From: an uncultured Litorivicinus sp.
GTDB taxonomy: Bacteria > Pseudomonadota > Gammaproteobacteria > Pseudomonadales > Litorivicinaceae
Length of the DNA: 64,000 bases
Direction of reading: 5' to 3'
Assembly (NCBI GenBank): GCA_902558075.1
Contig: CACECO010000004.1
Coordinates: 32,824 to 96,823 of the forward strand
Shown: one piece after another, positions 34,078 to 42,928 of the stretch
Numbering within the stretch: the first letter of the stretch is position 1
Layout: every line of letters begins with the position of its first letter
Made by a program: the position numbers and the translations under genes
The notes under the pieces: model-generated
Told to the model about the DNA's origin: nothing
Databases searched by the model: none
The model's input: the letters and a program-made list of their open reading frames with translations, nothing else

Positions 34078-36005
34078 AAGAGATCCGATGTAAATTTTGT
34101 ATGTTCTAACAGGGGACTGTTCAGCAGGTCCTGTCTGAGCTCTCTCCGATATTTCTTGATCCGCTCTGAATCTTTTGCCAGGTCGACTGCGATCTGAACA
34201 TATTCCTCTACTGACGTTGCTATAAGTTCCTCGTGACCGGTGATTGCGAGGTGTGACGTCGAGTGTCTGTGGCAAAGCAGTCGCCCTGATAGACCAACAA
34301 CAGGTACGCCCATGTAGAGTGACTCGATTGTGGTTAATCCACCCGTATATGGGATGGTGTCAAGAGCGATATCCACCATCTTAACATGTTCGAGGTGCTC
34401 TTTATGCTCAGTGGGGAGCCAAAAATCGATCCTTGTCCTATCGATCCCGACGTTACTGAATTTATCCAGTATGATCTCCTGTACGCCTCGGTCTCCAAAG
34501 GATTTATCTTTGAACACCAAAACACTGTGAGCCACCTGATTAAGAATTGACGCCCACAATTCTATGCATAGATTGGAGATTTTTGTTGCGTTATTAAAAC
34601 TGCCAAAAGTTATCAGTCCTTTGGCGGTGTGTGGCGGTTCGTGCTGTTGGATTTTGTAGGGCGGTGGGGTATAGGTCACATAAGAATTAGGTAACGTAAT
34701 TAGCTCTTCGCTGAAGTCAACCTCGCTACCTCGCGGTGTCTGATATTTGTCTGTAATAAGGTAGTCGTATTCGGGGAGCCACATAGAGCCGATAAGACCT
34801 CCGACCCATTTTATCAGAATGGGGGCGGGTTTTCTGATGATCTGATCTGCGTGAGAGTGGAGCCCTAGGCCCTCCAGATCAACCAAAATGTTGAGGTTTA
34901 GCTCATGAACAAAATTCCCAATTTCGTCATCAGCAAAGTCAGATAGGTCATGAAAGATATTCCCTGAGAACTTAATTGTTTTGGCTACAAAATCTTCTTT
35001 CCATCGAGTGCAAATGATGTGTACTTCAGCATCACTGGCGAAGTTCGACGCCTCGCAAAAAAACCCAGCGGTCATCCAGCCAACAGGGTGCATACTGAAT
35101 GAGGCCGAAAGAAATCCAATCTTTATCGGTTGGTTTGCGGCTTCTTTGCAATTGAAAGTTTTAGTGATGGTTTCGCGCAGAGTGTCACCAAATTGGAGGC
35201 TGGCTGACTTGATCCCCTCCGGGTCTGCCCTGTCAGAGTAATAGAGATAGAATGCCTTCGCACGCAACGCTTCAATATTTTTCTGATTAACCGACAAAAC
35301 TCGATCTAAGCAATTGACCGATTCCTCGACGTCGCCGGATTTTGCAAAAACTTTTGTCAGTTCCAACAAATCATCCTGCAGCGCGGTCTGGTTCGGTGGA
35401 TTATTAATCATATCCTCGAGCAGAGCCTTTGCTCGTTTTGTGAGATTTCCCTGATTGCAGACCACGGAAAGCCGCTTTTTCCCCTCGTAGTCAAGCGATT
35501 TATCTCCCTTGAAACCGTCTAAAAAGAGATTAACAGCGTTCCAGTCTTCATGCGTATATTGAAGATATATGAACTCAGCGACCAGTGGACTATTTGCGTC
35601 TAGGTGCTGCCTGAGGTAGGAATTTGCTCCCTTTAAAATTGTGGGGTCCAGTCGATCTAGGAAGGTTCTGACCAACCCTAGTTTTTCGTTATCACTCACG
35701 TCCGTTGCGGTTGATATTTCGACGATCAAGGTCGTGAGCTCGGTAATTAATCCACAGTCAGCCAGAATTCCGGCCCTTGTGGTATCCCAAAACAAACGTT
35801 TGGCTTTGGTTTTCTTTTCACCTAGGTCGAGGGTTGCTCTGGCCTTGGTTACTTGGTCATTATAGGCGTAGCAGATTGCCAGGTTTTTATAATTGACGCT
35901 CTCATTGGGTTCGTTGACGACTAACTCGAGAGCAAGTTGCAAGGCGTCGGCGGGATTCTCGGCCAAGGCTGTGGCGATTTGCTGCCTTTTTCTTTTGTAG
36001 TTCAT
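34050..36005 (-). CDS. TPR protein with O-GlcNAc-transferase-like (GT41) domain
   Basis: The 651-residue protein starts at ATG 36005, seven bases after AAGG. Residues 1-280 are helical repeats of TPR type ('AICYAYNDQVTKARATLDLG'). The rest matches the GT41 (OGT/SPINDLY-like) fold: 'IKIGFLSASFSMHPVG', 'LNILVDLEGLGLHSHADQII', 'LITFGSFNNATKIS', 'VDIALDTIPYTGGLTTIESL' and 'GVPVVGLSGRLLCHRHSTSH'. Bacterial members modify flagellin or other proteins with sugars. The location beside a flagellin gene, convergent with it, makes flagellin the likely target. Final specificity is inferred. Confidence 0.85.
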   Translation of the reverse strand: MNYKRKRQQIATALAENPADALQLALELVVNEPNESVNYKNLAICYAYNDQVTKARATLDLGEKKTKAKRLFWDTTRAGILADCGLITELTTLIVEISTATDVSDNEKLGLVRTFLDRLDPTILKGANSYLRQHLDANSPLVAEFIYLQYTHEDWNAVNLFLDGFKGDKSLDYEGKKRLSVVCNQGNLTKRAKALLEDMINNPPNQTALQDDLLELTKVFAKSGDVEESVNCLDRVLSVNQKNIEALRAKAFYLYYSDRADPEGIKSASLQFGDTLRETITKTFNCKEAANQPIKIGFLSASFSMHPVGWMTAGFFCEASNFASDAEVHIICTRWKEDFVAKTIKFSGNIFHDLSDFADDEIGNFVHELNLNILVDLEGLGLHSHADQIIRKPAPILIKWVGGLIGSMWLPEYDYLITDKYQTPRGSEVDFSEELITLPNSYVTYTPPPYKIQQHEPPHTAKGLITFGSFNNATKISNLCIELWASILNQVAHSVLVFKDKSFGDRGVQEIILDKFSNVGIDRTRIDFWLPTEHKEHLEHVKMVDIALDTIPYTGGLTTIESLYMGVPVVGLSGRLLCHRHSTSHLAITGHEELIATSVEEYVQIAVDLAKDSERIKKYRRELRQDLLNSPLLEHTKFTSDLLKKMVALAH

Positions 36006-36167
36006 CAGTTGACCTTTGGCGTAATGTAAAGTATTTCGCTTGCGGATGTAACAATAGCAGAAGATAAACTGCCTTTTACCAAAAAGGTGAAGGTTCGACA
36101 TCTGCTCTGATCTTTGGCCTGTTTTTTGCTGGAATTTATAAACAAAGTTAGTGTTTTGGTAGCAAAA

Positions 36168-36764
36168 ATGTTCGATCACGAGTGTGGGTTCAGCGTCGGC
36201 AACGTCAGTCAGACCGATTTACGTTTATTGAAGACGCTGAGCGAAGAAATAAAGGCGGTATGTCCGAAGCGATCATGGACGCCAGCTCATGTTTGGCAGA
36301 TGGGGGAGAATGAAAATATTCAAAATCTTTCTCGACCTAGCCGAAATATTTTCCTCGCGATTGCAAATCTATTCGTTAAAGCGCCGCATCTATTGTTTCA
36401 AAAGGTTTGGGTGGTCGAGAGTTCCGCCAATGAGGCTGACACCACAGTTTTACCATTCCTGCCTCACTTTGACAGGAATAGGACAACGAAAATAATGTTT
36501 TACTTGACCGACGTCGAGCTGAAACATGGTCCGATGTTCATAGCGAAGGACATAATCCCAAGTGCTTTCGAAGCCAAACGGAAAGTTGCGACAGCTCGTG
36601 GTGATAACCTAGTCTCTGATGCGTACTTGGAATTTTTGGCACTCACTGGTAACGCCGGTCATTTTCATATTTTCGATACCAACATACCTCATTACGCAGG
36701 TAGACCATTTGACGGGGGCATGCGTCAAATCATCCGCTTCGACTTCATCCATAAAGATCAGTGA
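36168..36764 (+). CDS. Putative Fe(II)/2-oxoglutarate oxygenase (phytanoyl-CoA dioxygenase-like)
   Basis: About 198 residues from ATG 36168. The iron-ligand pattern of the double-stranded beta-helix is visible: 'LPHFDRNRTTKIMFYL' (HxD), then 'TNIPHYAGRPF' (distal His) and 'RQIIRFDFI' (2-oxoglutarate-binding Arg). 'DVELKHGPMFI' between them is typical of the phytanoyl-CoA dioxygenase group. It lies among glycosylation genes and divergent from the GT41 gene, so hydroxylation of a sugar or a lipid-linked intermediate is plausible but unproven. Confidence 0.7.
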   Translation: MFDHECGFSVGNVSQTDLRLLKTLSEEIKAVCPKRSWTPAHVWQMGENENIQNLSRPSRNIFLAIANLFVKAPHLLFQKVWVVESSANEADTTVLPFLPHFDRNRTTKIMFYLTDVELKHGPMFIAKDIIPSAFEAKRKVATARGDNLVSDAYLEFLALTGNAGHFHIFDTNIPHYAGRPFDGGMRQIIRFDFIHKDQ

Positions 36765-36925
36765 TTAATGTAATGTCGCTTGGAAATTTGGACCATCTCA
36801 CACTTTGGACTTCATATTTAGAGTCGCTGATTTTTCAAAATCTCACTGGCCTTGGGCGACGAAGAATAGAATCTGCCCAAGATGTGTTTCATCCCGCTAC
36901 CATAGCAGACAATTAGGGGGCTCAA

Positions 36926-38635
36926 GTGAAGTTGCCAGTATCACGGGGTTATCCTCCTGATCACATGTTAAGGCGACTTGCGTCGCTTCATGAGAAAGGC
37001 TGTCACGTGTCAGTTGAGGAGTTGGCTCGGTCAATAAATGATCAGTATCCGTCGCATCCGTTCGCCCTAAAAATTTTGGGTTTTTCTCTTGCCGACCGGA
37101 AGCATTTCGACGAAGCAATTCGTTATCTCAGAACTGCGATTGAGCTGAACGCGACAGACCCATCTATATTCCACAAGCTTGGATTTATTTTTCAGCAGCT
37201 GGAGGTTTGGGATGAGGCGATCGAAAATTTTAGACAAGTATTGAGCTTAGATGACACCCATATTGCGGCACATGTCAATCTGGCGATATGCCTGTTTTCC
37301 AAGGACGATGCGATCGCTGCTGAGCGATATGCCCGCCGAGCGATCCATCTCGATCCAACAATTGCTGAGGCTCACAATACGTTGGGGAACATCTTGCGCG
37401 GCCTATGTGAGTACGAAGAGAGTGAGAGTAGCTTCAGGCAAGCTATCATCCTTAAGCCAAGTTTGGGTGCAGCATATTGCAATCTGGCTCTTACCTATCA
37501 AGGCCAAAGGAAGTTCCCAGAGGCCGAGCGCTGTTGCAGGGCCGCGATCGCTATAAGTTCAATTTTTCCTGAAGCACATAACTTGCTAGGGGTAGTACTT
37601 CAATCACTCAACAAGCTCGAAGAGGCGACAAAAAGCTTTAGCAAGGCGATCGAGCAGAGGCCAGATTATGGGGATGCTCTGCTAAATCTGTCAGTGCTTT
37701 TTGAATATCTTTCCAAGAAGGAGGACTCGTTAGATTTGATGCATCGAGCGAGACGTCAGAGTGCCATCGGGCCAACTCTCAAGGCAAATGTCCACTTAGC
37801 ATTGGATGCCTTCTTGACTAATCAGATTTCATCAGCAAGGACATATTTATCGAATGCCGGTGAAATCTTAGATCAAGAGCATTCTTCTTTTTCAACTGAG
37901 AAAAATTATTACATTTATCTCAAGAAAATTTTATCGGAACAACTTTTGGTAAGCCCGTCTTTTGAAGCAGCGAGGTGTGCGTCACGACTATATATCTTAG
38001 GCGAAAGTCATTCGCTTGTTAGTCATAACTTGCTGGTCGAGAAAAGCTGTAAGAAAGTTATTGGCGAGGCGCATCTCATCAAGGGATGCAAGCAGTGGCA
38101 TTTAGGAAATAACCAAGTGAATCAATATAAGCTAAAATTCCGTAGATTGATGAACGAAATTCCTAAGCAAAGTGAGGTACTGATTGCAGTTGGAGAGATT
38201 GACTGCCGGTTAGATACAGGAATCCTGAAACTCAAAAAAAACAAAGGAAATGGAAAAACTGCACGGATCGTGGAATCAACCATACGGAATTTTTGCGGGT
38301 ATGTTTCGTGTTGCAACAAAGATCTGGTCCACGATATTTCAATCCAAGGTGTCCCTTGCCCGCCATCGAATCTCCAAATTTATCAGAGCACAGGCTTTAA
38401 AGAACTTGTTGAATTAAGAATCACTTTTAACGAATTTCTAAGAAAAATCTCGCAGGAAGTCGGGTTCGGTTTTCTGGATGTGCATGCCTTGACCGATAGA
38501 GGCGACGGAGTTTCAGACCCCCGCTGGTACCTTGATCACGGCCACCTGACACCCCTATCAATGCAGATTGCCTGGCAGCATTATCATACGGAGCCACCAA
38601 CAAAAGTCCTTAGACGCTTTAATCGAGAGGTGTAA
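36926..38635 (+). CDS. TPR protein with C-terminal SGNH-hydrolase-like domain
   Basis: GTG start six bases after AGGGGG; 569 residues. Residues 40-310 form about seven TPR repeats ('AEAHNTLGNILRGLCEYEES', 'GDALLNLSVLFEYLSKKEDS'). The C-terminal 230 residues show SGNH/GDSL blocks: 'LYILGESHSL' (block I, candidate Ser), 'VLIAVGEIDCRL' (block III) and 'WYLDHGHLTP' (block V Asp-x-x-His). Such enzymes acylate or deacylate sugars. A role in modifying flagellin glycans or a surface polysaccharide fits the context. The catalytic assignment rests on short motifs only. Confidence 0.65.
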   Translation: MKLPVSRGYPPDHMLRRLASLHEKGCHVSVEELARSINDQYPSHPFALKILGFSLADRKHFDEAIRYLRTAIELNATDPSIFHKLGFIFQQLEVWDEAIENFRQVLSLDDTHIAAHVNLAICLFSKDDAIAAERYARRAIHLDPTIAEAHNTLGNILRGLCEYEESESSFRQAIILKPSLGAAYCNLALTYQGQRKFPEAERCCRAAIAISSIFPEAHNLLGVVLQSLNKLEEATKSFSKAIEQRPDYGDALLNLSVLFEYLSKKEDSLDLMHRARRQSAIGPTLKANVHLALDAFLTNQISSARTYLSNAGEILDQEHSSFSTEKNYYIYLKKILSEQLLVSPSFEAARCASRLYILGESHSLVSHNLLVEKSCKKVIGEAHLIKGCKQWHLGNNQVNQYKLKFRRLMNEIPKQSEVLIAVGEIDCRLDTGILKLKKNKGNGKTARIVESTIRNFCGYVSCCNKDLVHDISIQGVPCPPSNLQIYQSTGFKELVELRITFNEFLRKISQEVGFGFLDVHALTDRGDGVSDPRWYLDHGHLTPLSMQIAWQHYHTEPPTKVLRRFNREV

Positions 38636-38808
38636 GGCCGGATCCGGTATTCATTCTATTTATTTCGGGATGTTCTGTTAACTCTTGGAGAGGTGCGCTT
38701 TGCAATTCAGATCGCTAGGTTTTTTGCTACCTTGTGAGTCTTCAGATCTGTGTCAGGGTTTCTAAAACAAACGTCGCGGTATAGCCATTAGTGGTGAAGT
38801 CCGTCGGT

Positions 38809-38868
38809 TTGGGGCCTGTTTCTGACTGCGATGTTTCGGATTCGCGTTACCCGCCGTTTCGGCTATTT
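38809..38868 (-). pseudogene. Remnant of the 3' end of a DapC-like aminotransferase gene, with internal deletion
   Basis: Read on the minus strand this encodes 'IAETAGNANPKHRSQKQAP', which joins two parts of the aminotransferase end found at 48.2 kb ('AKKAGNVNP' and 'NPKHRSQTQAPS'). The intervening 30 residues are lost between two Asn-Pro codon pairs. DNA similarity extends over about 60 bases. No longer frame surrounds it. Confidence 0.75.
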
Positions 38869-38890
38869 GGAATCACTAAAAATGGGTAGG

Positions 38891-39601
38891 TTACTTGCCC
38901 AGAATGAAAGATACGTTCTGCAGGTGTATTACTCTCCCAGTTTGATCTTGAACACATTGTTTATGTGCTGGCATAGATGACTTCTCATAGATGAAAATCT
39001 TATGTCCACTGTTTTTGGCCTGATTGATCAACGATTTTTCAGGAGAAACTATTTCGACGTGATCCCCTTTCGGATCATGAATTTGAAGGGGGTAGTCGAT
39101 GTCTGCGCTCATTAGAAATCTGCTAATAGCGACAACCTTGGCATTGGCAAGTGCTTGATCAAGGAGTGTTAGAGGTTTCTCGAAATACGAGAGACTGCCA
39201 TGCGCCATAAAGAGATCACAGGTTGACGGCACAAAATCTTCTGAGTTGCAAAAGGTCATTCGAGGGTCGGAGTACGATTTTTTTAGGGATTCTACAATTT
39301 TCGGCTGTTCAACTAAGAGGATTTGCTTAATTAAGGGAGACCATTTTTGCAATAGAATTTGGGCTTGGACCCCAATTCCTGCTCCCCAGTCTACAATATG
39401 AGCGCGGGAGCAATAACTCTGCAACACCATCATGATTAGGTTTAGAAATAAACGTCGGTCATAAGGCTCAACATGCAGTGTGTTTTCTGCGATTCTCCGG
39501 CACATTATTTCTTCGTAGTGATTTTCAACAGGATTCGTATCCGCAGAAATCGAGACGCTGGCCAATGACTTTCGTTGATAGTTTACCGGCTGAGGCTTCA
39601 T
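38891..39601 (-). CDS. SAM-dependent methyltransferase-like protein
   Basis: A 236-residue protein with class I methyltransferase features: 'HIVDWGAGIGVQAQILLQKW' (motif I, GxGxG-like), 'ILLVEQPKIVESLKK' (motif II acid) and 'TCDLFMAHGSLSYFEKP' (motif IV region). It resembles the TIGR04325 group often found in polysaccharide loci. Its ATG overlaps the TAA of the upstream methyltransferase by one base, so the two are co-translated. Target unknown; a sugar methyl group is likely from context. Confidence 0.65.
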   Translation of the reverse strand: MKPQPVNYQRKSLASVSISADTNPVENHYEEIMCRRIAENTLHVEPYDRRLFLNLIMMVLQSYCSRAHIVDWGAGIGVQAQILLQKWSPLIKQILLVEQPKIVESLKKSYSDPRMTFCNSEDFVPSTCDLFMAHGSLSYFEKPLTLLDQALANAKVVAISRFLMSADIDYPLQIHDPKGDHVEIVSPEKSLINQAKNSGHKIFIYEKSSMPAHKQCVQDQTGRVIHLQNVSFILGK

Positions 39602-40407
39602 TACTTAGACACCTCTATCGGAAGGTTGTAAATTTTTGTGCAGTTTATCTTCTTGGCTACGATCACTTTGGGCTGGACATCCAAAGTCGCAATTATCATT
39701 TCATTGAGACTACCCTTGTTCGCAAGAGCTGCTAAATGTCTAAACTGTTGCTCTCCAGAAATGTGTTTTTTGTTTGGATGCCAATCATCCCAAACGACTA
39801 AGTCGAACCCAGCTTTTATAATCGCCGCTTTGTACTCACACTCTCTGAAAAAACGATCTAATCGATCCCCATTTCGACCCTTTAAACCATGTTTTGATTC
39901 GATTAACGAATATTTCCGCTCATATTGCGCATGTGAGGTAAAGTCCGGCATCGATGGTTCCTGAGCGATCAAAAAACCATTCGGCTTCAAAGCAGAGAAA
40001 ATAATTTGAGCTGTTTTGTCCAAATCAGGAGTGTGGTGGATGGCGCCAAGCGCTAATACAAAATCATATTTATTGGTTGGTAATGACTGAAAAGAGCCGA
40101 GAATCGCTTTTACTGCAGGTGTTTGCCAATGTTTCACATTTTTTGGAATTAATTCACCGACTGCTAACTCAGATTGTTCAATTGCGTCCATTGCAGTGAT
40201 AGTAGGAAATTTTTTTGTAAGAAATATGCTTGCATAACCACTCCCGCAGCCGATATCCGCTCCGTATCCCCGGAGTGGTCCCGTTACAGGCAAAAGATAG
40301 TCAAAAATTCCGAGCCGTGGGTTGTTTAAAATGCCCGTCGGATTTTGATCTTGCATCTCAGCATGAATTCGCTCATGTAATACTTTGTTGTAAACAGAAA
40401 CGAACAT
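39601..40407 (-). CDS. SAM-dependent methyltransferase (class I)
   Basis: About 268 residues from the ATG at 40407, which follows a G-rich ribosome site; an upstream ATG at 40497 gives 30 more residues and cannot be excluded. Motif I is 'YGADIGCGSGYASIFLTKKF', the acid of motif II is 'AMDAIEQSELAV', and 'FDFVLALGAIHHTPDLDKTA'-type sequence covers motif IV. The C-terminal part is rich in His and Trp ('WDDWHPNKKHISGEQQF'). It shares an operon with the following methyltransferase and is probably involved in glycan modification. Confidence 0.75.
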   Translation of the reverse strand: MFVSVYNKVLHERIHAEMQDQNPTGILNNPRLGIFDYLLPVTGPLRGYGADIGCGSGYASIFLTKKFPTITAMDAIEQSELAVGELIPKNVKHWQTPAVKAILGSFQSLPTNKYDFVLALGAIHHTPDLDKTAQIIFSALKPNGFLIAQEPSMPDFTSHAQYERKYSLIESKHGLKGRNGDRLDRFFRECEYKAAIIKAGFDLVVWDDWHPNKKHISGEQQFRHLAALANKGSLNEMIIATLDVQPKVIVAKKINCTKIYNLPIEVSK

Positions 40408-40718
40408 TTGTGTCCCCCATCCAAGACTTAACAGCGCAACTGAACGGCAGGAATCTGCCAGTTTTTTCTTCCTACAATCTATCAGGAGAACTTGCAAAAA
40501 CCAGGCCAGATTTGATTGTGAAAGCGATTTTGGTGTTATGTTGGATCGCGGTAGCGTGGAGAGAGATGGGATGTTGAGTTACTATTTGCGTGGCAGATCA
40601 AGACCAGAAAATTCTGAACACTCATGATTCTATCAACGCGGGACAAACGCTACCCCTTGACGTTACGAACCCTACAAGCATCGCATCGATGGTCTAACGT
40701 AGCACTATTTTCCGTTTT
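40408..40718. other. Gap between methyltransferase gene and broken gene
   Basis: About 310 bases without a supported gene. It holds the leader of the minus-strand methyltransferase pair, including the in-frame alternative start at 40497. No promoter, terminator or repeat could be assigned. Confidence 0.5.
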
Positions 40719-41470
40719 TTAATCATCTTTGATTTGGAAATTGTTGGAGTAATAGTCAAAAATGATATGGTTTTGATGTTCCTGCTTGTAGGTATCGCTC
40801 AGATATTCAACGGTAGTGAAATATTTAGGCAAGATTTTTTAGACTTCTTGGGGAAAAATCTCGCATGTATTACCGTCGATAGGATGAATCGACGGAAGTC
40901 CTAGTTTTTTTACGACATTGATGAACGCCTCGTTAATGCTACGAAAATTATAATTTGCGTCGTCCATGCATATGATGCCGCCCCTCGTCATACCCGGTGC
41001 TATTGCGTGAATTTCAGCTACAATAGTATCTAAAACACGGTGACTGTCGTGGAAGAAGAAGTCCACTGGGGTTTTTAGTTCGTCAAAATTTTAAGTCCAG
41101 AGTGTTCTGAGGTACTAATACTATTTACAAAACTCCAGTGGAGGTCTATGCCTTTTTTTAAGTAATTTGAAATCGTCTCTACACAAACGGTTCTTATCTG
41201 GCTAGCTTTTTCAGCATTCGTATCCCATGAAAAAATTTTGCCCGACTTCTTCATTGCGTGATACGCAAATAAAATCGTACTCGCCCCAACTCCTGTTTCT
41301 ACGAGCACGGTTCCTTCTTGACAGTATTTCTTTATTAAACGGTGTAGAGCCAGAAACTCGGAATCTGGAATCGAGTTCATCCACTTAGGGAGCATTCGTT
41401 TTATTGAGATAAGGAAAGTTTCTTCATTTTGTTCAACATGTGAGTTTTCGCCAAAATAGAAGTCATACAT
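40719..41470 (-). pseudogene. Broken SAM methyltransferase (Methyltransf_24-like), one frameshift and one nonsense codon
   Basis: The N-terminal half (41075-41470) carries motif I as 'GTVLVETGVGASTILFAYHA' and 'IFSWDTNAEKASQI'. The next part continues in another frame as 'ELKTPVDFFFHDSHRVL' and 'GGIICMDDANYNFRSI', so one base is missing near an AAAATTTT tract at 41084-41092. That part stops at TAA 40839-40841. The same frame then continues for over 40 codons ('ILPKYFTTVEYLSDTYKQ') to a stop at 40719, implying a nonsense mutation as well. Two independent lesions make sequencing error alone unlikely. Confidence 0.8.
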
Positions 41471-41650
41471 AATTATTCTCCCCAGAACGTCTGAGTTGAC
41501 TCAAGTTTCATAAATCGTTACTGCTTATCACTCTTCGAGTCATCTGCTTGTTTGTATTCTCGATGGCGGTGATGTAATGGAAAAAAACTCCTGAAGCGTA
41601 TGGAGCGGACAGCATAACAACAGAACGACTTAAAGTCTGAATTCTCAAGA

Positions 41651-42928
41651 TTATTTGATTATGTTGATTAGTGTTTTCGCAAACGATGCCGGATCAGTCT
41701 TCTTTGCGTAGGCTTCCACATAACCCTTCAAAAGATTTTGGTCTGTTCGATTTGCGTGGAGTAGTCTCGAATCCTCTTGATGCAATGAGTTCAGCAAATA
41801 TGAAGATTCGCTGAACGTCGTTTGAACATTCGAACCAGCATAAACCCCTTCAACAATTGCGGTTGAAAAATAAGTAGTGTAGACAGTTTTTGTAGGTTTC
41901 AGTTGCTCGGTGGCGACATTTACATTTGCGCCGTTCAGAGGGAGATCAATATTTCTTGCCTGAAAGAGCTGTTTATAACTGTTCAGATCTAAATGCTTGC
42001 AACGTGCTGCCGCCGATTGATGCTTGGCTTTGATGTTCTGAAGCTTTGGAATAAGTTCCTCAAATATTGGGTAAAAGTCATTTATGTGGCTCCAGTAATA
42101 AGAAAATGGTCGTGGTATTGTCCGAGGGATTTGAGGCAACAGAACTAACGCGCTATCGTCATGGTCTATTGCATCGAATGGCCTTGAAGAGTACATGGAT
42201 CCCAATCGATAGATATTTGAAGCTTGTCTACCCTTACCCCAACCAATGTAATGCGAAGCAATAGCTAATTCGTACTCAACTTGGTGAATAAATTTGGCTT
42301 GTAGATGAATAAAGCCCGGTTGCACTAATACGATTTTATTTTTATTCCGTATTGCTTTGGCTAGGTGCAGTGCGCCAATGTCATTATAAATACCATGGTT
42401 CGAGCCTAAGATATCAGAACATATACCATCCAATAAAGAATGGTTAACCAACAGAAATGCGAGCCGTTCTAAGATTGCCTGCTCGTATTCATCTAGACCG
42501 AATCGCCTCAAGAGCGGGAAGGGGATCTGAACTTTAACCGATTTCATGTTTCTTATTTTAAGTTCGCTCTTTTGACCTCCAGATGCGTCAAATGCATCGT
42601 TGAATTCGTTGTGGCGGTGAAAAAATCCGAGGTGTAGGAAAACATCCTCGACTAATGGATCTAATTCATATTTCCGCACTGCAAACTGATCTAAAGAGTC
42701 TCGTATTTCAGGGTGATCACCGAAACCAAGGCCACACAGTTTGAGGTAGCGTGTAAATGCGTTTTGGTAGATGAGAATTCCAAAAAGAGCGTAAATTTCA
42801 GCAGCGCTTAACGGCATATTTTGATGTATGAGAAATGCATGAGCTCTGTCGCTAAAACTCTCAAAAAAATTAGCCGCAAAATTTTTGAACTCTTCCCAGT
42901 TTACTAGCTGATGACTGTAATCGCGCAA
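41651..42928 (-). CDS. Putative surface-carbohydrate transferase, weakly LIC12162-like
   Basis: The 425-residue protein is not clearly recognised. The segment 'NKIVLVQPGFIHLQAKFIHQ' followed by 'EYELAIASHYIGWGKGRQ' recalls the 'QHG--YG---E--ia--y--WGW' region of LIC12162-type transferases from polysaccharide loci, with the His-Gly changed to Pro-Gly. The C-terminus has 'YFSTAIVEGVYAGSNVQTTF', like the acceptor loop of GT-B enzymes. No membrane segment or signal peptide is seen. AT-rich base composition and position agree with the glycan island. Confidence 0.45.
   Translation of the reverse strand: MRDYSHQLVNWEEFKNFAANFFESFSDRAHAFLIHQNMPLSAAEIYALFGILIYQNAFTRYLKLCGLGFGDHPEIRDSLDQFAVRKYELDPLVEDVFLHLGFFHRHNEFNDAFDASGGQKSELKIRNMKSVKVQIPFPLLRRFGLDEYEQAILERLAFLLVNHSLLDGICSDILGSNHGIYNDIGALHLAKAIRNKNKIVLVQPGFIHLQAKFIHQVEYELAIASHYIGWGKGRQASNIYRLGSMYSSRPFDAIDHDDSALVLLPQIPRTIPRPFSYYWSHINDFYPIFEELIPKLQNIKAKHQSAAARCKHLDLNSYKQLFQARNIDLPLNGANVNVATEQLKPTKTVYTTYFSTAIVEGVYAGSNVQTTFSESSYLLNSLHQEDSRLLHANRTDQNLLKGYVEAYAKKTDPASFAKTLINIIK

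Noticed and set aside
40230..40577. 115-codon plus-strand frame opposite a methyltransferase gene
   Set aside because: Most of it is antisense to the methyltransferase coding region and has no ribosome site or recognisable domain.
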